Shown piece by piece: positions 52,298 to 62,900 of a stretch of 64,000 bases of DNA (its first letter is position 1; each line of letters opens with the position of its first letter). The stretch lies in the NCBI GenBank assembly GCA_016933055.1, contig JAFGBS010000034.1, positions 62,001 to 126,000 of the forward strand, written 5' to 3'. Origin of the DNA: Promethearchaeota archaeon (GTDB lineage Archaea; Asgardarchaeota; Lokiarchaeia; Sigyniarchaeales; Promethearchaeaceae). A program made the translations under genes and the position numbers. The notes beneath the pieces are model-generated. The model searched no databases and had not been told where the DNA came from. It saw nothing but the letters and a program-made list of their open reading frames with translations.

Positions 52298-54205
52298 ATG
52301 CAATCGATGTCTATAGAACGTGTGAAAAAAGAAATACTAGAGAGTTTACCCAGTAAAATCAAAATTTCAAAAATAGAGTACGAAGGTCCCGAAGTCGCAA
52401 TTTATACGAAAGATTCTAAAGTACTAGTAGATGATTCTAATATTCTACGAGTCTTGGCCAAAAAGATGAGAATGCGCATTGTTATCCGTTCTGACGAAGA
52501 AGTCAGAATGGAAATGGGTCAAGCAGTGGAATTCATCCAAAATCTCGTACCTTCTGAAGCAGAAGTGACAAAAATCTTCTTTGATGAAACATTAGGAGAA
52601 GTTACCATAGAAGGACGTAAACCTGGTTTAATTATTGGAAAACAAGGCATTAATTTGAAAGAGATTCGAAGCGAGACATTATGGAGACCTAAAGTAGTTA
52701 GGACACCTCCCATCCAAAGTAAAACGATCGAAACTATTCGAAACCTTTTGAAAAATGAAAGTAAAAAACAAAAAGATATTTTATTAAAGATAGGTGCTCG
52801 AATCCATCGACCCCTTTTAATCAAAGATCTAAACATTCGAATGACACCATTGGGTGGATCTCGGGAAGTGGGTCGCTCTGCTGTATTACTTCAAACAAAT
52901 GAAAGTAGTGTGTTATTGGATTGCGGAATGAACGTTGGTAATCCACGATATCTTTTCCCTTCCTTTAATACTCCCGGATTCGAAATTGATAACTTGGATG
53001 CTGTTGTGGTCAGTCATGCACACATGGATCATTCAGGTTTAGTCCCTTTCCTCTATAAATATGGATATGAAGGTCCCGTGTATTGCACAGCACCCACCCG
53101 TAATCTTATGACAATGCTCCAACTTGATTATGTAGCTTTAACCCAGCGTGAAGGTAGGGTAGCATGTTACAGTAAAAGTGATATTAAAGCAGAAGTGTTA
53201 CATACTATTCCATTATCTTGGGGAAAAGTAACAGATATCGCACCAGATATAAAATTAACTCTGCATAATGCCGGACACATTTTAGGATCTTCTTTATGTC
53301 ATTTACACTTTGGAAATGGGGATCATAATCTTGTTTATACCGGGGATTATAAATTTCAACGAACTCGATTACTCGAACCCGCTTTATGCCGTTTTCCCCG
53401 CTTAGAAACCCTAATCACTGAAGCTACTTACGGAGGAGTACAAGATATCATACCCTCACGTCACGAATCTGAGCGTAATTTAGCAAATATTATTAATACT
53501 ACCATGCAAGCAGGTGGAAAACTCCTTATTCCTGTGTTGGCTGTAGGTCGTGCTCAAGAAATCATGATTGTATTGGAAGAGTTGGTAAATAATGAAATCA
53601 TTCCAAAAGTGCCAGTATTCGTGGATGGAATGATATCAGAGGCGACTGCTATACATACAGCCCATCCAGAGTTTTTAAGTGTAGAACTACGCGAAAAAAT
53701 CTTTCACCAAGGAAAAAATCCTTTCTTATCCGAGATTTTTCAAACTGTAAATGGAATAGACGATGCTAGACGTGACATTGTTGAAGGAGACCCATGCATT
53801 ATTATGGCTACAAGTGGTATGCTATCGGGCGGTCCAAGTGTGCAATATCTAAAGTTATTAGCAGATTCTGATAAGAATACCTTATTGTTTGTTAGCTACC
53901 AAGTTGAGGGAACATTGGGTCGTCGTATCCAGAAGGGATTTCGAGACATCCAATTCGAAAACCGCCATGGTCAATCAAATGTTGTGAAGATGCAGATGAA
54001 TGTATACACTCTTTCTGGTTTTTCAGGTCATAGTTCTCGTAGCCAAATAATAAGTTTCATCCGGAAAGTGAAACCAAAACCAGATCGGATCATTACGAAC
54101 CATGGGGAGTCATCGAAATGTATTTCTCTCGCATCTACAATTCACAAACGCTTGAAAGCAGATACTCGCTCCTTATCTAATGGGGAGTCTATCGTTCTTA
54201 AATAG
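52298..54205 (+). CDS. fttA: FttA/aCPSF1 transcription termination ribonuclease
   Basis: This 635-residue protein is full length for archaeal CPSF1 (FttA), which cleaves nascent RNA 3' ends and terminates transcription. Two N-terminal KH-like domains cover residues 1-175, the second with G-L-I-I-G-K-Q-G. The metallo-beta-lactamase core has His240-x-His242-x-Asp244-His245 (S-H-A-H-M-D-H-S-G), then N-A-G-H-I-L-G-S and Y-T-G-D-Y. The beta-CASP insert follows, with E-A-T-Y-G-G, A-T-S-G-M-L-S-G-G near 505 and the final N-H-G-E. It is the archaeal counterpart of eukaryotic CPSF73. The many T-runs after genes in this window fit its known substrates. Confidence 0.96.
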   Translation: MQSMSIERVKKEILESLPSKIKISKIEYEGPEVAIYTKDSKVLVDDSNILRVLAKKMRMRIVIRSDEEVRMEMGQAVEFIQNLVPSEAEVTKIFFDETLGEVTIEGRKPGLIIGKQGINLKEIRSETLWRPKVVRTPPIQSKTIETIRNLLKNESKKQKDILLKIGARIHRPLLIKDLNIRMTPLGGSREVGRSAVLLQTNESSVLLDCGMNVGNPRYLFPSFNTPGFEIDNLDAVVVSHAHMDHSGLVPFLYKYGYEGPVYCTAPTRNLMTMLQLDYVALTQREGRVACYSKSDIKAEVLHTIPLSWGKVTDIAPDIKLTLHNAGHILGSSLCHLHFGNGDHNLVYTGDYKFQRTRLLEPALCRFPRLETLITEATYGGVQDIIPSRHESERNLANIINTTMQAGGKLLIPVLAVGRAQEIMIVLEELVNNEIIPKVPVFVDGMISEATAIHTAHPEFLSVELREKIFHQGKNPFLSEIFQTVNGIDDARRDIVEGDPCIIMATSGMLSGGPSVQYLKLLADSDKNTLLFVSYQVEGTLGRRIQKGFRDIQFENRHGQSNVVKMQMNVYTLSGFSGHSSRSQIISFIRKVKPKPDRIITNHGESSKCISLASTIHKRLKADTRSLSNGESIVLK

Positions 54206-54220
54206 ATAAAATATTATTCC

Positions 54221-54229
54221 TTTTTTTTT
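54221..54229 (+). terminator. T-run terminator after fttA
   Basis: Nine T lie 15-23 bp after the fttA stop codon, typical for an archaeal terminator. Confidence 0.55.
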
Positions 54230-54347
54230 GTTTCCTTGCATTCATTCCCGCATCATAAAGAGATAGACCACAATCTTTTTAGTTAGTGGTTATAATTAAC
54301 AACCATCACATACAGACATACGTCCATTTGATTAAACATTCGGTTAA

Positions 54348-55316
54348 GTGAGACTCTTGAGTGAAGCAGAGAAAAAGAAATTTCCATTGGTTTCGATCAT
54401 TCGCAAAGCTGTACAAGTTCTTAGTTTTCTTGCGATTAATTATATCATATTCGAAACTATCTTTAACATAGATTTATCCATAATTACAAATCTTCACCTG
54501 CCTTATCCATTCATACAAACCCCTCGAAATCTATTATTTGATGGAAAAGGCGGGGCAGGGTTATTAGAGAATATATTGTTTGGGATCGGACATGGTGACA
54601 TTCCTTTTTTCTTAATTGGGATCCTTATATTAATTTCCTTAGTACTAGGTAGATTTACATGTGGTTGGATATGTCCAATCGGTTTGTTTCAAGACATTTT
54701 ATATGTGTTCCAACGTAAAAGTCATCGACGAAAATTTTCTATCCAAGTAGATGCAGCACTAAAACAAGTAAAGAAATGGATATTAGGAATATTATTAGTG
54801 ATGATGATTTTTCTTTATGGAGTTTATCACATCAATCAAGTACAATATGGAGAATGGCGGGAATCTATAGGTACTTTCATACAAAGACCCATGGCAGGAT
54901 TCTCATTGTCAGAATTTTTATTTTATACGCTACCTCGAATGATTGGAATTGCTGTGGATCAACTGAGTTTTACGGCTATGTTCGAAAACGGATGGATGGT
55001 ATTTCTCTTTCTTTTTTACTTGATTGTCATTGCAGTTAGTGTGTTTTACCCTCGATTTTATTGCCGAACACTTTGTTTATATGGAGCTGCTTCAGCAACG
55101 TTTTCTAGGTATGCTATGCTCAAATTCTCCCGAAATCCCGTAAAATGTGTTGGACGTCGTGATTGCGGAATTTGTGAAGATGTTTGTCCAAAACAAATTC
55201 GAATTTTGGACGAACCATTTGAAGGTTATACGGGAAACGGTGAATGTAACCTTTGTAGTAAATGCGTTGAAGCTTGCCCCTATGGAGCAATTAAACTTTC
55301 CTTTAATTTCCAATAA
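54348..55316 (+). CDS. NapH/NosR-like membrane ferredoxin
   Basis: This 322-residue protein has four to five membrane helices and two kinds of Cys motif. C-G-W-I-C-P-I-G near residue 105 and C-R-T-L-C-L-Y-G near 240 are the paired C-x3-C-P motifs of the NapH/NosR/YccM family. Near the C-terminus are two ferredoxin motifs, C-G-I-C-E-D-V-C-P and C-N-L-C-S-K-C-V-E-A-C-P, for two [4Fe-4S] clusters. It would pass electrons across or into the membrane. The start is GTG at 54348. No terminal reductase gene is near, so its acceptor is unknown; the polyferredoxin at 51308 may be a partner. Confidence 0.88.
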   Translation: MRLLSEAEKKKFPLVSIIRKAVQVLSFLAINYIIFETIFNIDLSIITNLHLPYPFIQTPRNLLFDGKGGAGLLENILFGIGHGDIPFFLIGILILISLVLGRFTCGWICPIGLFQDILYVFQRKSHRRKFSIQVDAALKQVKKWILGILLVMMIFLYGVYHINQVQYGEWRESIGTFIQRPMAGFSLSEFLFYTLPRMIGIAVDQLSFTAMFENGWMVFLFLFYLIVIAVSVFYPRFYCRTLCLYGAASATFSRYAMLKFSRNPVKCVGRRDCGICEDVCPKQIRILDEPFEGYTGNGECNLCSKCVEACPYGAIKLSFNFQ

Positions 55317-55328
55317 AATCCTTATATA

Positions 55329-56669
55329 CTATTCAATTTTTTTTCGTCTTTCCTTATGGAGTTCTTTTAGTGTTTCTTGCATCACCTTAAATTTTTTTAA
55401 ATTAATCGGAAAAAATACGAAAACTATCGCAGTTATCCCGATAGTCACTACAGGCACGATGGTAATCAGTGATCTTAAACCATTTAAAGCACGGGGGAAC
55501 TGAATGATATTATCAGGATCAAATCCCGTAAAATATTTGACAATAATTAAAGTTAATCCTGTGAATACGATAGATAATCTGGCTACTAACGTTAAAATTC
55601 CATTATAGGAAGCCTCTCGTCGTTTTCCCGTTCGGAGTTCATCATAATCGATTGCTGTGCTGATTGCTGGCTCTGTCATAAGCATTCCGCTTGCTCCAAA
55701 GCCAGGGAAAATAGATATAACTAATAAATGGCTGAAATTAGTCCCAAAAAAAACCAACCAAATTGTGGATCCGAACAAAATTATCGCTAACATTAGACCA
55801 AATTTAGGTCCCCTTTTGGTGTAGATCCATCTCCAAAATGGAATGGCAACAATAATACCAATTGCGACTCCCGCTGCAGAAAGTCCTACCAAACCTTCTT
55901 CAAGTTCCAAAATAAAGGTCGCATATAATGGAAGAACAGTCATCGTTAGACCAAAAATATAATCGATTAACGCATAAGTAAGAGTAATAATTACAAATGG
56001 TACATTCGTGAATGTTGCTTTTAAGGCGGGAAAAAGAGATAAAGGCTCATCAATTTGATATTCTTCCCTTTCTTTGGATCCTAATAAAGAAAGTAACATC
56101 GTGATTGGAATAAGACTTCCCAGAATAAGCCCTGCATATCCCCATCCTAATGCATCTGCTATCATAGTCGGAATCAGTATTCCTATCATCGACGATAAGA
56201 ACGCAACAAAATCTTTAATTGCTACGACGGTTGCTCGTTCTCCTTCATCTTCATACATTTCGGTGTATAATGCTGACCAAGCCGTCATTGCAAATGTGAA
56301 CCCTAAATCAAATAGAAAAAGCATTATTAATCCATGGATAAAAATAAGATTGGTTGATTTCCATGGGACAATCCAAAGTAAAATAAATCCTATTGTTAGG
56401 GGAATTGTACCCACAATTATGTATGGAATCCTTCTACCCCAACGAGTTTTTTTCTTATCCATTAGATATCCTATCAATGGATCATTGATTGCATTCCAAA
56501 CTCCATAAATAATCAGCATAATCCCTGCTAATTCCAAATCTAATCCCAGTTTAGTTGTATAAAACAGAACAAAATAGCTTTGAATCATATTGTATGGAAG
56601 TGCGGAGGGTACTGCCCCAAGTGAATACAGCAGATATCCTTTATAGGAGTGAACTTTTTTTTCTTTCAT
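55329..56669 (-). CDS. GPH-family sugar:cation symporter
   Basis: This 446-residue, 12-helix transporter has W-N-A-I-N-D-P-L-I-G-Y-L-M-D and T-R-W-G-R-R-I-P-Y near residues 56-82 and D-Y-D-E-L-R-T-G-K-R-R-E-A near 345, as in glycoside-pentoside-hexuronide symporters. It is the most divergent of the three GPH members here. The C-terminal tail is basic. It is convergent with the NapH-like gene, 12 bp apart. Confidence 0.92.
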   Translation of the reverse strand: MKEKKVHSYKGYLLYSLGAVPSALPYNMIQSYFVLFYTTKLGLDLELAGIMLIIYGVWNAINDPLIGYLMDKKKTRWGRRIPYIIVGTIPLTIGFILLWIVPWKSTNLIFIHGLIMLFLFDLGFTFAMTAWSALYTEMYEDEGERATVVAIKDFVAFLSSMIGILIPTMIADALGWGYAGLILGSLIPITMLLSLLGSKEREEYQIDEPLSLFPALKATFTNVPFVIITLTYALIDYIFGLTMTVLPLYATFILELEEGLVGLSAAGVAIGIIVAIPFWRWIYTKRGPKFGLMLAIILFGSTIWLVFFGTNFSHLLVISIFPGFGASGMLMTEPAISTAIDYDELRTGKRREASYNGILTLVARLSIVFTGLTLIIVKYFTGFDPDNIIQFPRALNGLRSLITIVPVVTIGITAIVFVFFPINLKKFKVMQETLKELHKERRKKIE

Positions 56670-56715
56670 CTTTCTAGAAACATGTGGATCCTAACTTAAG
56701 ATAAAAGTATTGAAT

Positions 56716-57462
56716 TTAATACGGACCATTAAAACATAACCAGTTGATTATATTGAAGAACAATTTGGAGTTATCCATGACGGAACTACCAAATTGTTCA
56801 TTTCTAGACATAAATAAGGTAGAACCTATAACAAGACAAATGCCCCTCCCGAATTGGTGTGTGGTTATTATTGGTACTCTGTCCACTCGCTCCTCTGAAT
56901 CGTCTACATAATATCGAAACTTAGTCCCAATAGACGTAGTTAATAGTGCTTTGGGAACATGCACTTTCGACGGTTCGAGAAAAGTGGTATCAGCCAGCAT
57001 TACTTGATTAATACCTTGAAATATTGGGTGAGAGGGAAAATGAGATAACACTAAATTTTCAGGTGATTTATAATGCAGTGCTTTGGATGGATGAAATAAC
57101 TCTCCCCACCAATATCGTTTAATACCCGTAATGTGCTTTAATGCGCGAATGGAACCATAATCCTCAATATCCGCATCTTCTTTCTTATATTCAAAATCCC
57201 CGCCTGAACTTGTTGAGAGAAACAATTTTCCCCCTTCGCGAATATATTTCTCCAACATATCAATTTCAGTTTTTAAGAATAAGTGGTCAATCTCATTTTC
57301 TGCAGGAAGAATCTCCCCGATTATTATTAAATCGTATTGATTCAAGTGAGCAAAGTGCATGCCGGGATATAAAAATTCAAAAGTAAAGTCAAAATCAAAA
57401 ATTCCACTCGGTATTTGAGTATATCTCTCATTATGGCTAAGGTCAAGTAAAATTCGAGCCAT
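56716..57462 (-). CDS. GIFT/ThuA-like (GATase-fold) protein
   Basis: This 248-residue cytosolic protein has the strand-turn pattern of GldG/IFT52/ThuA-type Rossmann domains: L-N-Q-Y-D-L-I-I-I-G-E, then M-L-E-K-Y-I-R-E-G-G-K-L-F-L-S-T, and V-P-I-I-T-T-H-Q-F-G-R-G-I-C-L-V-I-G-S near the end. No catalytic Cys of amidotransferases is at the nucleophile elbow, so it is likely a binding domain. Domains of this type occur in glycan and trafficking proteins. The flippase fusion at 37393 carries a related-looking domain. A TATA box 23-35 bp upstream predicts a leaderless mRNA. Confidence 0.6.
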   Translation of the reverse strand: MARILLDLSHNERYTQIPSGIFDFDFTFEFLYPGMHFAHLNQYDLIIIGEILPAENEIDHLFLKTEIDMLEKYIREGGKLFLSTSSGGDFEYKKEDADIEDYGSIRALKHITGIKRYWWGELFHPSKALHYKSPENLVLSHFPSHPIFQGINQVMLADTTFLEPSKVHVPKALLTTSIGTKFRYYVDDSEERVDRVPIITTHQFGRGICLVIGSTLFMSRNEQFGSSVMDNSKLFFNIINWLCFNGPY

Positions 57463-57484
57463 TTATTAAAAAAAGCGGGAAATA

Positions 57485-57497
57485 GGTATATATTTTT
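57485..57497 (-). promoter_or_regulatory. TATA box of the GIFT/ThuA-like gene
   Basis: Read on the minus strand, AAAAATATATACC lies 23-35 bp before the ATG at 57462, matching a leaderless transcript. It touches the end of the psmB gene. Confidence 0.5.
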
Positions 57498-58231
57498 TAT
57501 GTTTTATTTTCCGGAGAATTTAGGATTGTTAATGGATCTGTTTCTATACCAAAAAATTTTTGCTCGTAACTGTCTTTTCTAATAGCTACCACATCGATAC
57601 CATTACCAGTAAACACATCTCGAATTATCGATGATCGTACAGCAGCTGCTGCAATTTTTATACCTTCATCTACTGTTAAATTCTCATGCCATTGAGCTTC
57701 TAACAACCCAATTGCATATGGACTTCCTGAACCAATCGCTGTTATTTTTTCTGGTATTATCGATCCATAAGCACCCAACTGGAATAGAGCTGGACCTTCC
57801 GATCCATATCCACCTATAATTAACCCTACTTGGAAATAACCTTTATAATAGTTTAAAATTCGTGACAAATAAGTTGCTATTGCCTTTGCGGTCATGGGTT
57901 TCTCACTTGTCAGTTTAAATACATTGGATTCAGCCCGGAGTATTTCTATCAAATATTGCGCATCAGCCACTGATCCTGCAATTGTCATCCATACATGAGA
58001 TTGAATCAAATGAAGTTTTTCTGCATTTTTATTCGCAACAAACAATCCCATTGTTGCACGCTTATCTGCTGCGAGAACAACCCCATCTTTACAAACTAAC
58101 CCTACAGTAGTAGTACCAGTTTTTAGTTTTTTCTCGATCTCCATCTTTCGCTTTTCAATTAGTTCTTCATTGATGACTTGAACATCGATGTCAAATTGGG
58201 AACGATATGGTCGGAAATCTCCTTGTTTCAT
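57497..58231 (-). CDS. psmB: Proteasome beta subunit
   Basis: This is the catalytic 20S proteasome beta subunit, processed before the Thr of L-K-T-G-T-T-T-V-G. The family core is clear: D-K-R-A-T-M-G (Asp and Lys of the active site), G-S-V-A-D-A-Q and G-S-G-S-P-Y-A-I-G-L-L. With the ATG at 58231 the propeptide is 39 residues; an internal ATG at 58144 would give the 10 residues usual in archaea. The longer start is kept because a TATA-like element lies at leaderless distance from it. The open frame extends further to 58294, which is unlikely. No alpha subunit lies nearby. Confidence 0.94.
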   Translation of the reverse strand: MKQGDFRPYRSQFDIDVQVINEELIEKRKMEIEKKLKTGTTTVGLVCKDGVVLAADKRATMGLFVANKNAEKLHLIQSHVWMTIAGSVADAQYLIEILRAESNVFKLTSEKPMTAKAIATYLSRILNYYKGYFQVGLIIGGYGSEGPALFQLGAYGSIIPEKITAIGSGSPYAIGLLEAQWHENLTVDEGIKIAAAAVRSSIIRDVFTGNGIDVVAIRKDSYEQKFFGIETDPLTILNSPENKT

Positions 58232-58356
58232 ACTTAACTGTAACAATATAATGGATAAAAATTTTGGTAAAATAGAAAATATCCACATACGCAATTTTTA
58301 GCATATGTCGTAATAAAACAATCCTTAACTATTATGGTGGATTTTATGATGTTAAA

Positions 58357-58818
58357 ATGGTTAAATCTGAGATTATCACCTTTGTTAGCAAGTCTTATGG
58401 GAAAACTGGATTTAAGTTTTTTTTCTATAAACCACGGACTGACATTTGTCCAGAGTCTTGCCGCTTTTATAATCCATGCATGAATAATCTCGTACCAAAT
58501 ACCATTTATAACATAATCTCCACAACTGATATCGAGCATAAATGTCCCTATGATTATCATACAGAGCCCATGCGATTGGTAAAGGTAAAAGAAAGCGAAA
58601 TTCTAATTTTGATTGAATCTCGACATGCATACTTAGGAGCTCAAATTGAATATCAACCATTGGATTGCGATTTCCCCGATTGTCCTTATTCTAAGTATTG
58701 TTCCCCAGTGGAGGGTCTAGCTCCGGGTACGAAGGTAAAGATAAGAGAAATTGTGCAAAAGATCAAAGATCAAAAATGCCCGAATAGTTTGACTTTGGTA
58801 AAAATAGAAAAAGTGTAA
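58357..58818 (+). CDS. UPF0179 family protein, Cys-rich
   Basis: This 153-residue archaeal protein has about eight Cys residues in C-x3-C and C-x4-C groupings (D-I-C-P-E-S-C-R-F-Y-N-P-C near 30, D-C-D-F-P-D-C-P-Y-S-K-Y-C near 105), with the V-N-x-Y-x-I-x-type strand Y-N-I-I-S-T between them, matching UPF0179. The Cys arrangement suggests zinc or Fe-S binding. Function is unknown. Translation starts at ATG 58357; it is divergent from psmB. Confidence 0.82.
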   Translation: MVKSEIITFVSKSYGKTGFKFFFYKPRTDICPESCRFYNPCMNNLVPNTIYNIISTTDIEHKCPYDYHTEPMRLVKVKESEILILIESRHAYLGAQIEYQPLDCDFPDCPYSKYCSPVEGLAPGTKVKIREIVQKIKDQKCPNSLTLVKIEKV

Positions 58819-58829
58819 AATAATTAGTT

Positions 58830-59933
58830 TTATGTAGATGCACGACTTTTCGTGAATCTTGCGCGATATTCATCCTTAAGGGTATCGATATACTCCAAAG
58901 CAGCTTGTAAACTGATTGCTTTTAATGAATATTGTTCTCGAATGAGATTTAATGCGTATTCTGGAAAAATTTTTTCGATTTGGACATTCGATTGCAATGC
59001 ATAATATTCATTTCCGGCTTCATCCCGTAAAACAACGATCATCTGAACATCCCATAAATTCTTGAGTACTGCATCTATATCATTGACCCCTTTTTTTTGT
59101 AGTTTCTCCAGATCATCCCGTGTGACGATTGCTTGTCGCAATAGCTTTAAAGTCTCATATGTGGCAGGATCGAGTAAAGTATTCAACAGTTTCAAATTAT
59201 CTTCTTCCGTATTTTCATATTCACGGAAAAAGGATGTTACTTCGCTCTTGTAATCTTCAGCTAATTTCTGCGGTAATCCACGACTGACAGATTCACGAAT
59301 TAACTCTGTAGGAGGGACACGCGTGATGAAAATATCATTTATTAAGTAGAGCATTTCACTGGGGCTTCCTTTTACAGAACGTGTCTTAATAATTGAATCT
59401 TTAATCAAACTCTGCATCAACCCTTCTACGTCAGCGAATCCATCTCGATATTGATCCTTCAACCACACGGTAACTTCGGATTTCAATAGAGACCCTTCTT
59501 CTTGTAAGCGTTTAATCACCATTCTTCTTGCTTTATCTGTGTACAACATTGCAGTTTTGAGTTCTTCTGTAAGCTTTGGATACACGGACAATCTTTGAAA
59601 AATACTCGGTATTAATAATCGGTAGGCGTCATTTTCTAAATTTTGAATAACTAATCGTGTGGCGTCACTTAATCCGTCCTCAAACACCTCTGGATCCTCA
59701 TCTAGTGTCAATGCTAGAATCATATACACTCCAATATCTGGTCCAGTATAATAGGATACTAAATTCATAGAACCGACATTGAGAGAAATTAACCCGGATT
59801 CTCCAGAGTATTCATGAGTTGAATAGATTTGCATTAAGGTTTTATTTGTTACATCGATAGATTCAGGATATTTTGCAAGAATCGACACACCAAGCCGTTC
59901 GTCCCATTTCATTAGTACTAAACCTGTAGGCAT
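58830..59933 (-). CDS. Longin-like protein with winged-helix repeats, Asgard type
   Basis: This 367-residue protein has an N-terminal module (1-125) with the longin/roadblock-like pattern of small-GTPase partners: G-L-V-L-M-K-W-D-E-R-L-G-V-S-I-L, then G-L-I-S-L-N-V-G and G-V-Y-M-I-L-A-L. The rest is helical with two or three winged-helix-like units (for example E-L-K-T-A-M-L-Y-T and L-K-L-L-R-Q-A-I-V-T-R-D-D-L-E-K-L). Proteins of this design recur in Asgard genomes. It starts 1 bp after the stop of the giant surface protein, with GGAGG at 59943-59947 as SD, so the two are translated together. Function unknown; a link between surface and regulation is possible. Confidence 0.7.
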   Translation of the reverse strand: MPTGLVLMKWDERLGVSILAKYPESIDVTNKTLMQIYSTHEYSGESGLISLNVGSMNLVSYYTGPDIGVYMILALTLDEDPEVFEDGLSDATRLVIQNLENDAYRLLIPSIFQRLSVYPKLTEELKTAMLYTDKARRMVIKRLQEEGSLLKSEVTVWLKDQYRDGFADVEGLMQSLIKDSIIKTRSVKGSPSEMLYLINDIFITRVPPTELIRESVSRGLPQKLAEDYKSEVTSFFREYENTEEDNLKLLNTLLDPATYETLKLLRQAIVTRDDLEKLQKKGVNDIDAVLKNLWDVQMIVVLRDEAGNEYYALQSNVQIEKIFPEYALNLIREQYSLKAISLQAALEYIDTLKDEYRARFTKSRAST

Positions 59934-59934
59934 A

Positions 59935-62900
59935 TTACATTACCTCCTCCGATGGCTGCTTTTCAGCGGGTTCTTTTGATTTTGTACCAATTGCCTTTCG
60001 AAAATCTAATCCGAGATCTTCCCAATCTTTACTGAAAATCTCTATAAGTTTTTCTTTTTTATCTTTCACAACTGATGTTCTGGTGTCAATTGTTTTCTTT
60101 TTGCTTATTTCTTTTGCAACAGCATCGCATTTTTTCACAAATTCTGGAATACGAGAGTTTTGTACTGCTTTTGTAAGCACAATAGCTCCTACACCTACTA
60201 CAACGAATGCAACTCCCAAAACGAAATAGAATGTAGGAATTTCTGCAAATAATGAATGCATTTGTACCGTCACTTGGACTGTAAATGTGTAGGTTTCATA
60301 GTAATCAGCAGTAATTTCTATGGTTCCCTCCACTATTTGCTTTTGAATGAAGGTATTAATATCCCCTGATATCAGATAAGTATATATTCCGTCTCCTTGA
60401 TAGGTAAAATCAATGCGTTGGCCCTCTGATGTAATAAATACGACACTCGCGTTATCTGCAGCCTCACCGTTTAACTTTTTCGTCAAATCCAAACTTAAAG
60501 TGGCACTATCTCCTTGAGGTATTGTAAATTTCAGTACATTGTTATCAAAATTACCGCTCGTGAATGCATAATTAAATTGATTTTTCACCATTTCTAAGGT
60601 AACCGATGCAACTTTAGCGTCATGATTGAGTTTTTCAAATTTGATATCGAATTCATAAATACCTTCTGGTAAAGATTCGGTATTGTAATTTAATTCATAC
60701 ACACCATTTCCGAGTTCGGTGATTTCATCTAATAGTGTTTCTGACCCTTTAGTGCCATTTACATAGGTGTAATCTACGAAACAAGTCACCGTTGCTCCCG
60801 TTATTCCATCTCCTGTTCCTGCAACAGTATATTCAAAATAAATTGGATAAGATTGAGTCAAATTTACCCTGGGTGTAACGTAAGATAATAAGAAATCAGC
60901 TGGATTTGTATCATTTAGACTGGTCGCTAGTGGTCGAATACTCAACCTCACATCAAACTGTTGTATCAGATAGTTATTTTTAAATGCGGTAAATTTAAGG
61001 ATATAATCTCCCACATTTCCCGGATCTGTTGTATCAATGGATACGGAATAGATCCCAGGCGTTCCACTTTCGGGAACCACCACAGTATCAAATAACCATG
61101 GTGCATCATAGCTTACATACGCACCAGATATAGCAATAGACTCTCGATCTTCGTAGATAATATCAAAAGTAGCAATATCAGTCCATGTCGCTGCTACAAT
61201 TTGATCAAAACTGACACTTGTACTGATGGGATTGATGGTTAATGAGGACACTATAGGAAGTGGTCCTGCACCATATCCTGGAGTATTTGCCTCAATTATG
61301 ATATAATAACTGTAATCGGCATCACCCAAAATTATTTCATCAGCTTGTGGATTGAAAATTATATCATAGTATCCCTTAGTCCCCGTTGTTACCATATGCT
61401 CTTGATATACCAATGAGTTGGTTTTTACGCTATAGATCTTTAAGAATGGATCTGCTTCGATATCAAACACTTCTATCGAGTCATTAGCAGTTATGCGAAT
61501 GTGTGCATAGTAGTCTTGGTCAAAATCGACAGAAGTAGCCAGAGTGTTTTGTAGTGTAATATTAGTTGTATAAACTGTCGCTTGTACTTGCACAGTTACT
61601 TGAAACTGGAAGCTATCAAATGCTGAAAATGTGAAATTTGCGTAATTTTGACCGGTAGAGCTAAAAGTTCGCGCTTGTCGGTAAAAAACTGCCATTAACG
61701 AATAGTTTTCAGGGGATTTTGTAAAATAATAGAATGGATTTCCATCTGCATCCAAGGCGTCTCCATACTCATTTGTAGTCAAATTCACAATAGCCGTGTG
61801 ATTTCCTGCAAGTCGATCTATCTCTGTATCATATATTTGAATTGCGAAACCTTCTGCTGGAACATCATCTCCATCAATAAAATTCAATTCCACTTCTGCG
61901 AAAGGAATATTAATGGATTCCACTGCTTGATGATACAAATCAACTTCTATGGTGCCATCATTTGTAGTGGTATTATGACCCAAAATAATAACTCTTACTT
62001 TATTACTTCTGAGGGAATCTAATCGCATTATTCCACTACTATCAGACCATAAAGGAATGCTTCCCGTCCAATCTTGGGTTGATGTACCAGAGATATCTTC
62101 ATAATAAACCATATCTTCTCCCAAATCAAAAATCAACTGAACCGATACCGAATCAATGTAATCTGTAACAGAGGAGAGATCGATGTTTATCCAATTGAGC
62201 AATTCATCCACTTCGAATTCAAATACAAATTGATAATCATTTCCTCCCAAATCGATCATTCCAGTACTGTTAAAGTCTCTTATAATGGAGGTTTCATTTC
62301 CAACGGGAAGGATAGTTGTATCGTTAACATACGTAATGGGATTCTTATAGTTATTGTTTAAGTAGAGAACAGAAACATCATAGGAAGAGCGTGCAATCCA
62401 TGTAAAGTATTCTAAATTTGTTCCTAAGGACATATTATCCCCCACTGCTCCTCCTTTAGTTTGGTTCCATACTACCAGATTTCCAGCGGTGAAATCTCCT
62501 CCATTTATATCTGTCACATCAAAATAGATTTTCTGCAATGGCACAACGTATGTTTCTTCTGCATATAATTGAGATGAGCTATCAATAACTAAGGAAGAAT
62601 CTACGTATACTAATTCTTCGGAGTAATAGCTTGTTGAATAATAGACGTTTACGGTATATGAGCCATCATTCAAGAGTTCGAAAATTGCCATACCATTTTG
62701 GTCGGTATGTTTGGTATCACTGAAACCATCGAGTGTTATGGTTACTGATGCATTAAACACTGGCCCCATATCCATATCTAATATATGAATAGTTAAATCC
62801 GGGCTTTTTGCTTTACCAGTATATAAATAATGGAGGGGGTTTTGACGATATACATAATTATCCCAGGCACCAAATACAGTCATCATTGTCTGGGAATTAG

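Noticed and set aside
58234..58660. Minus-strand frames opposite the UPF0179 gene
   Set aside because: They overlap a recognised family gene on the other strand and lack any pattern of their own.
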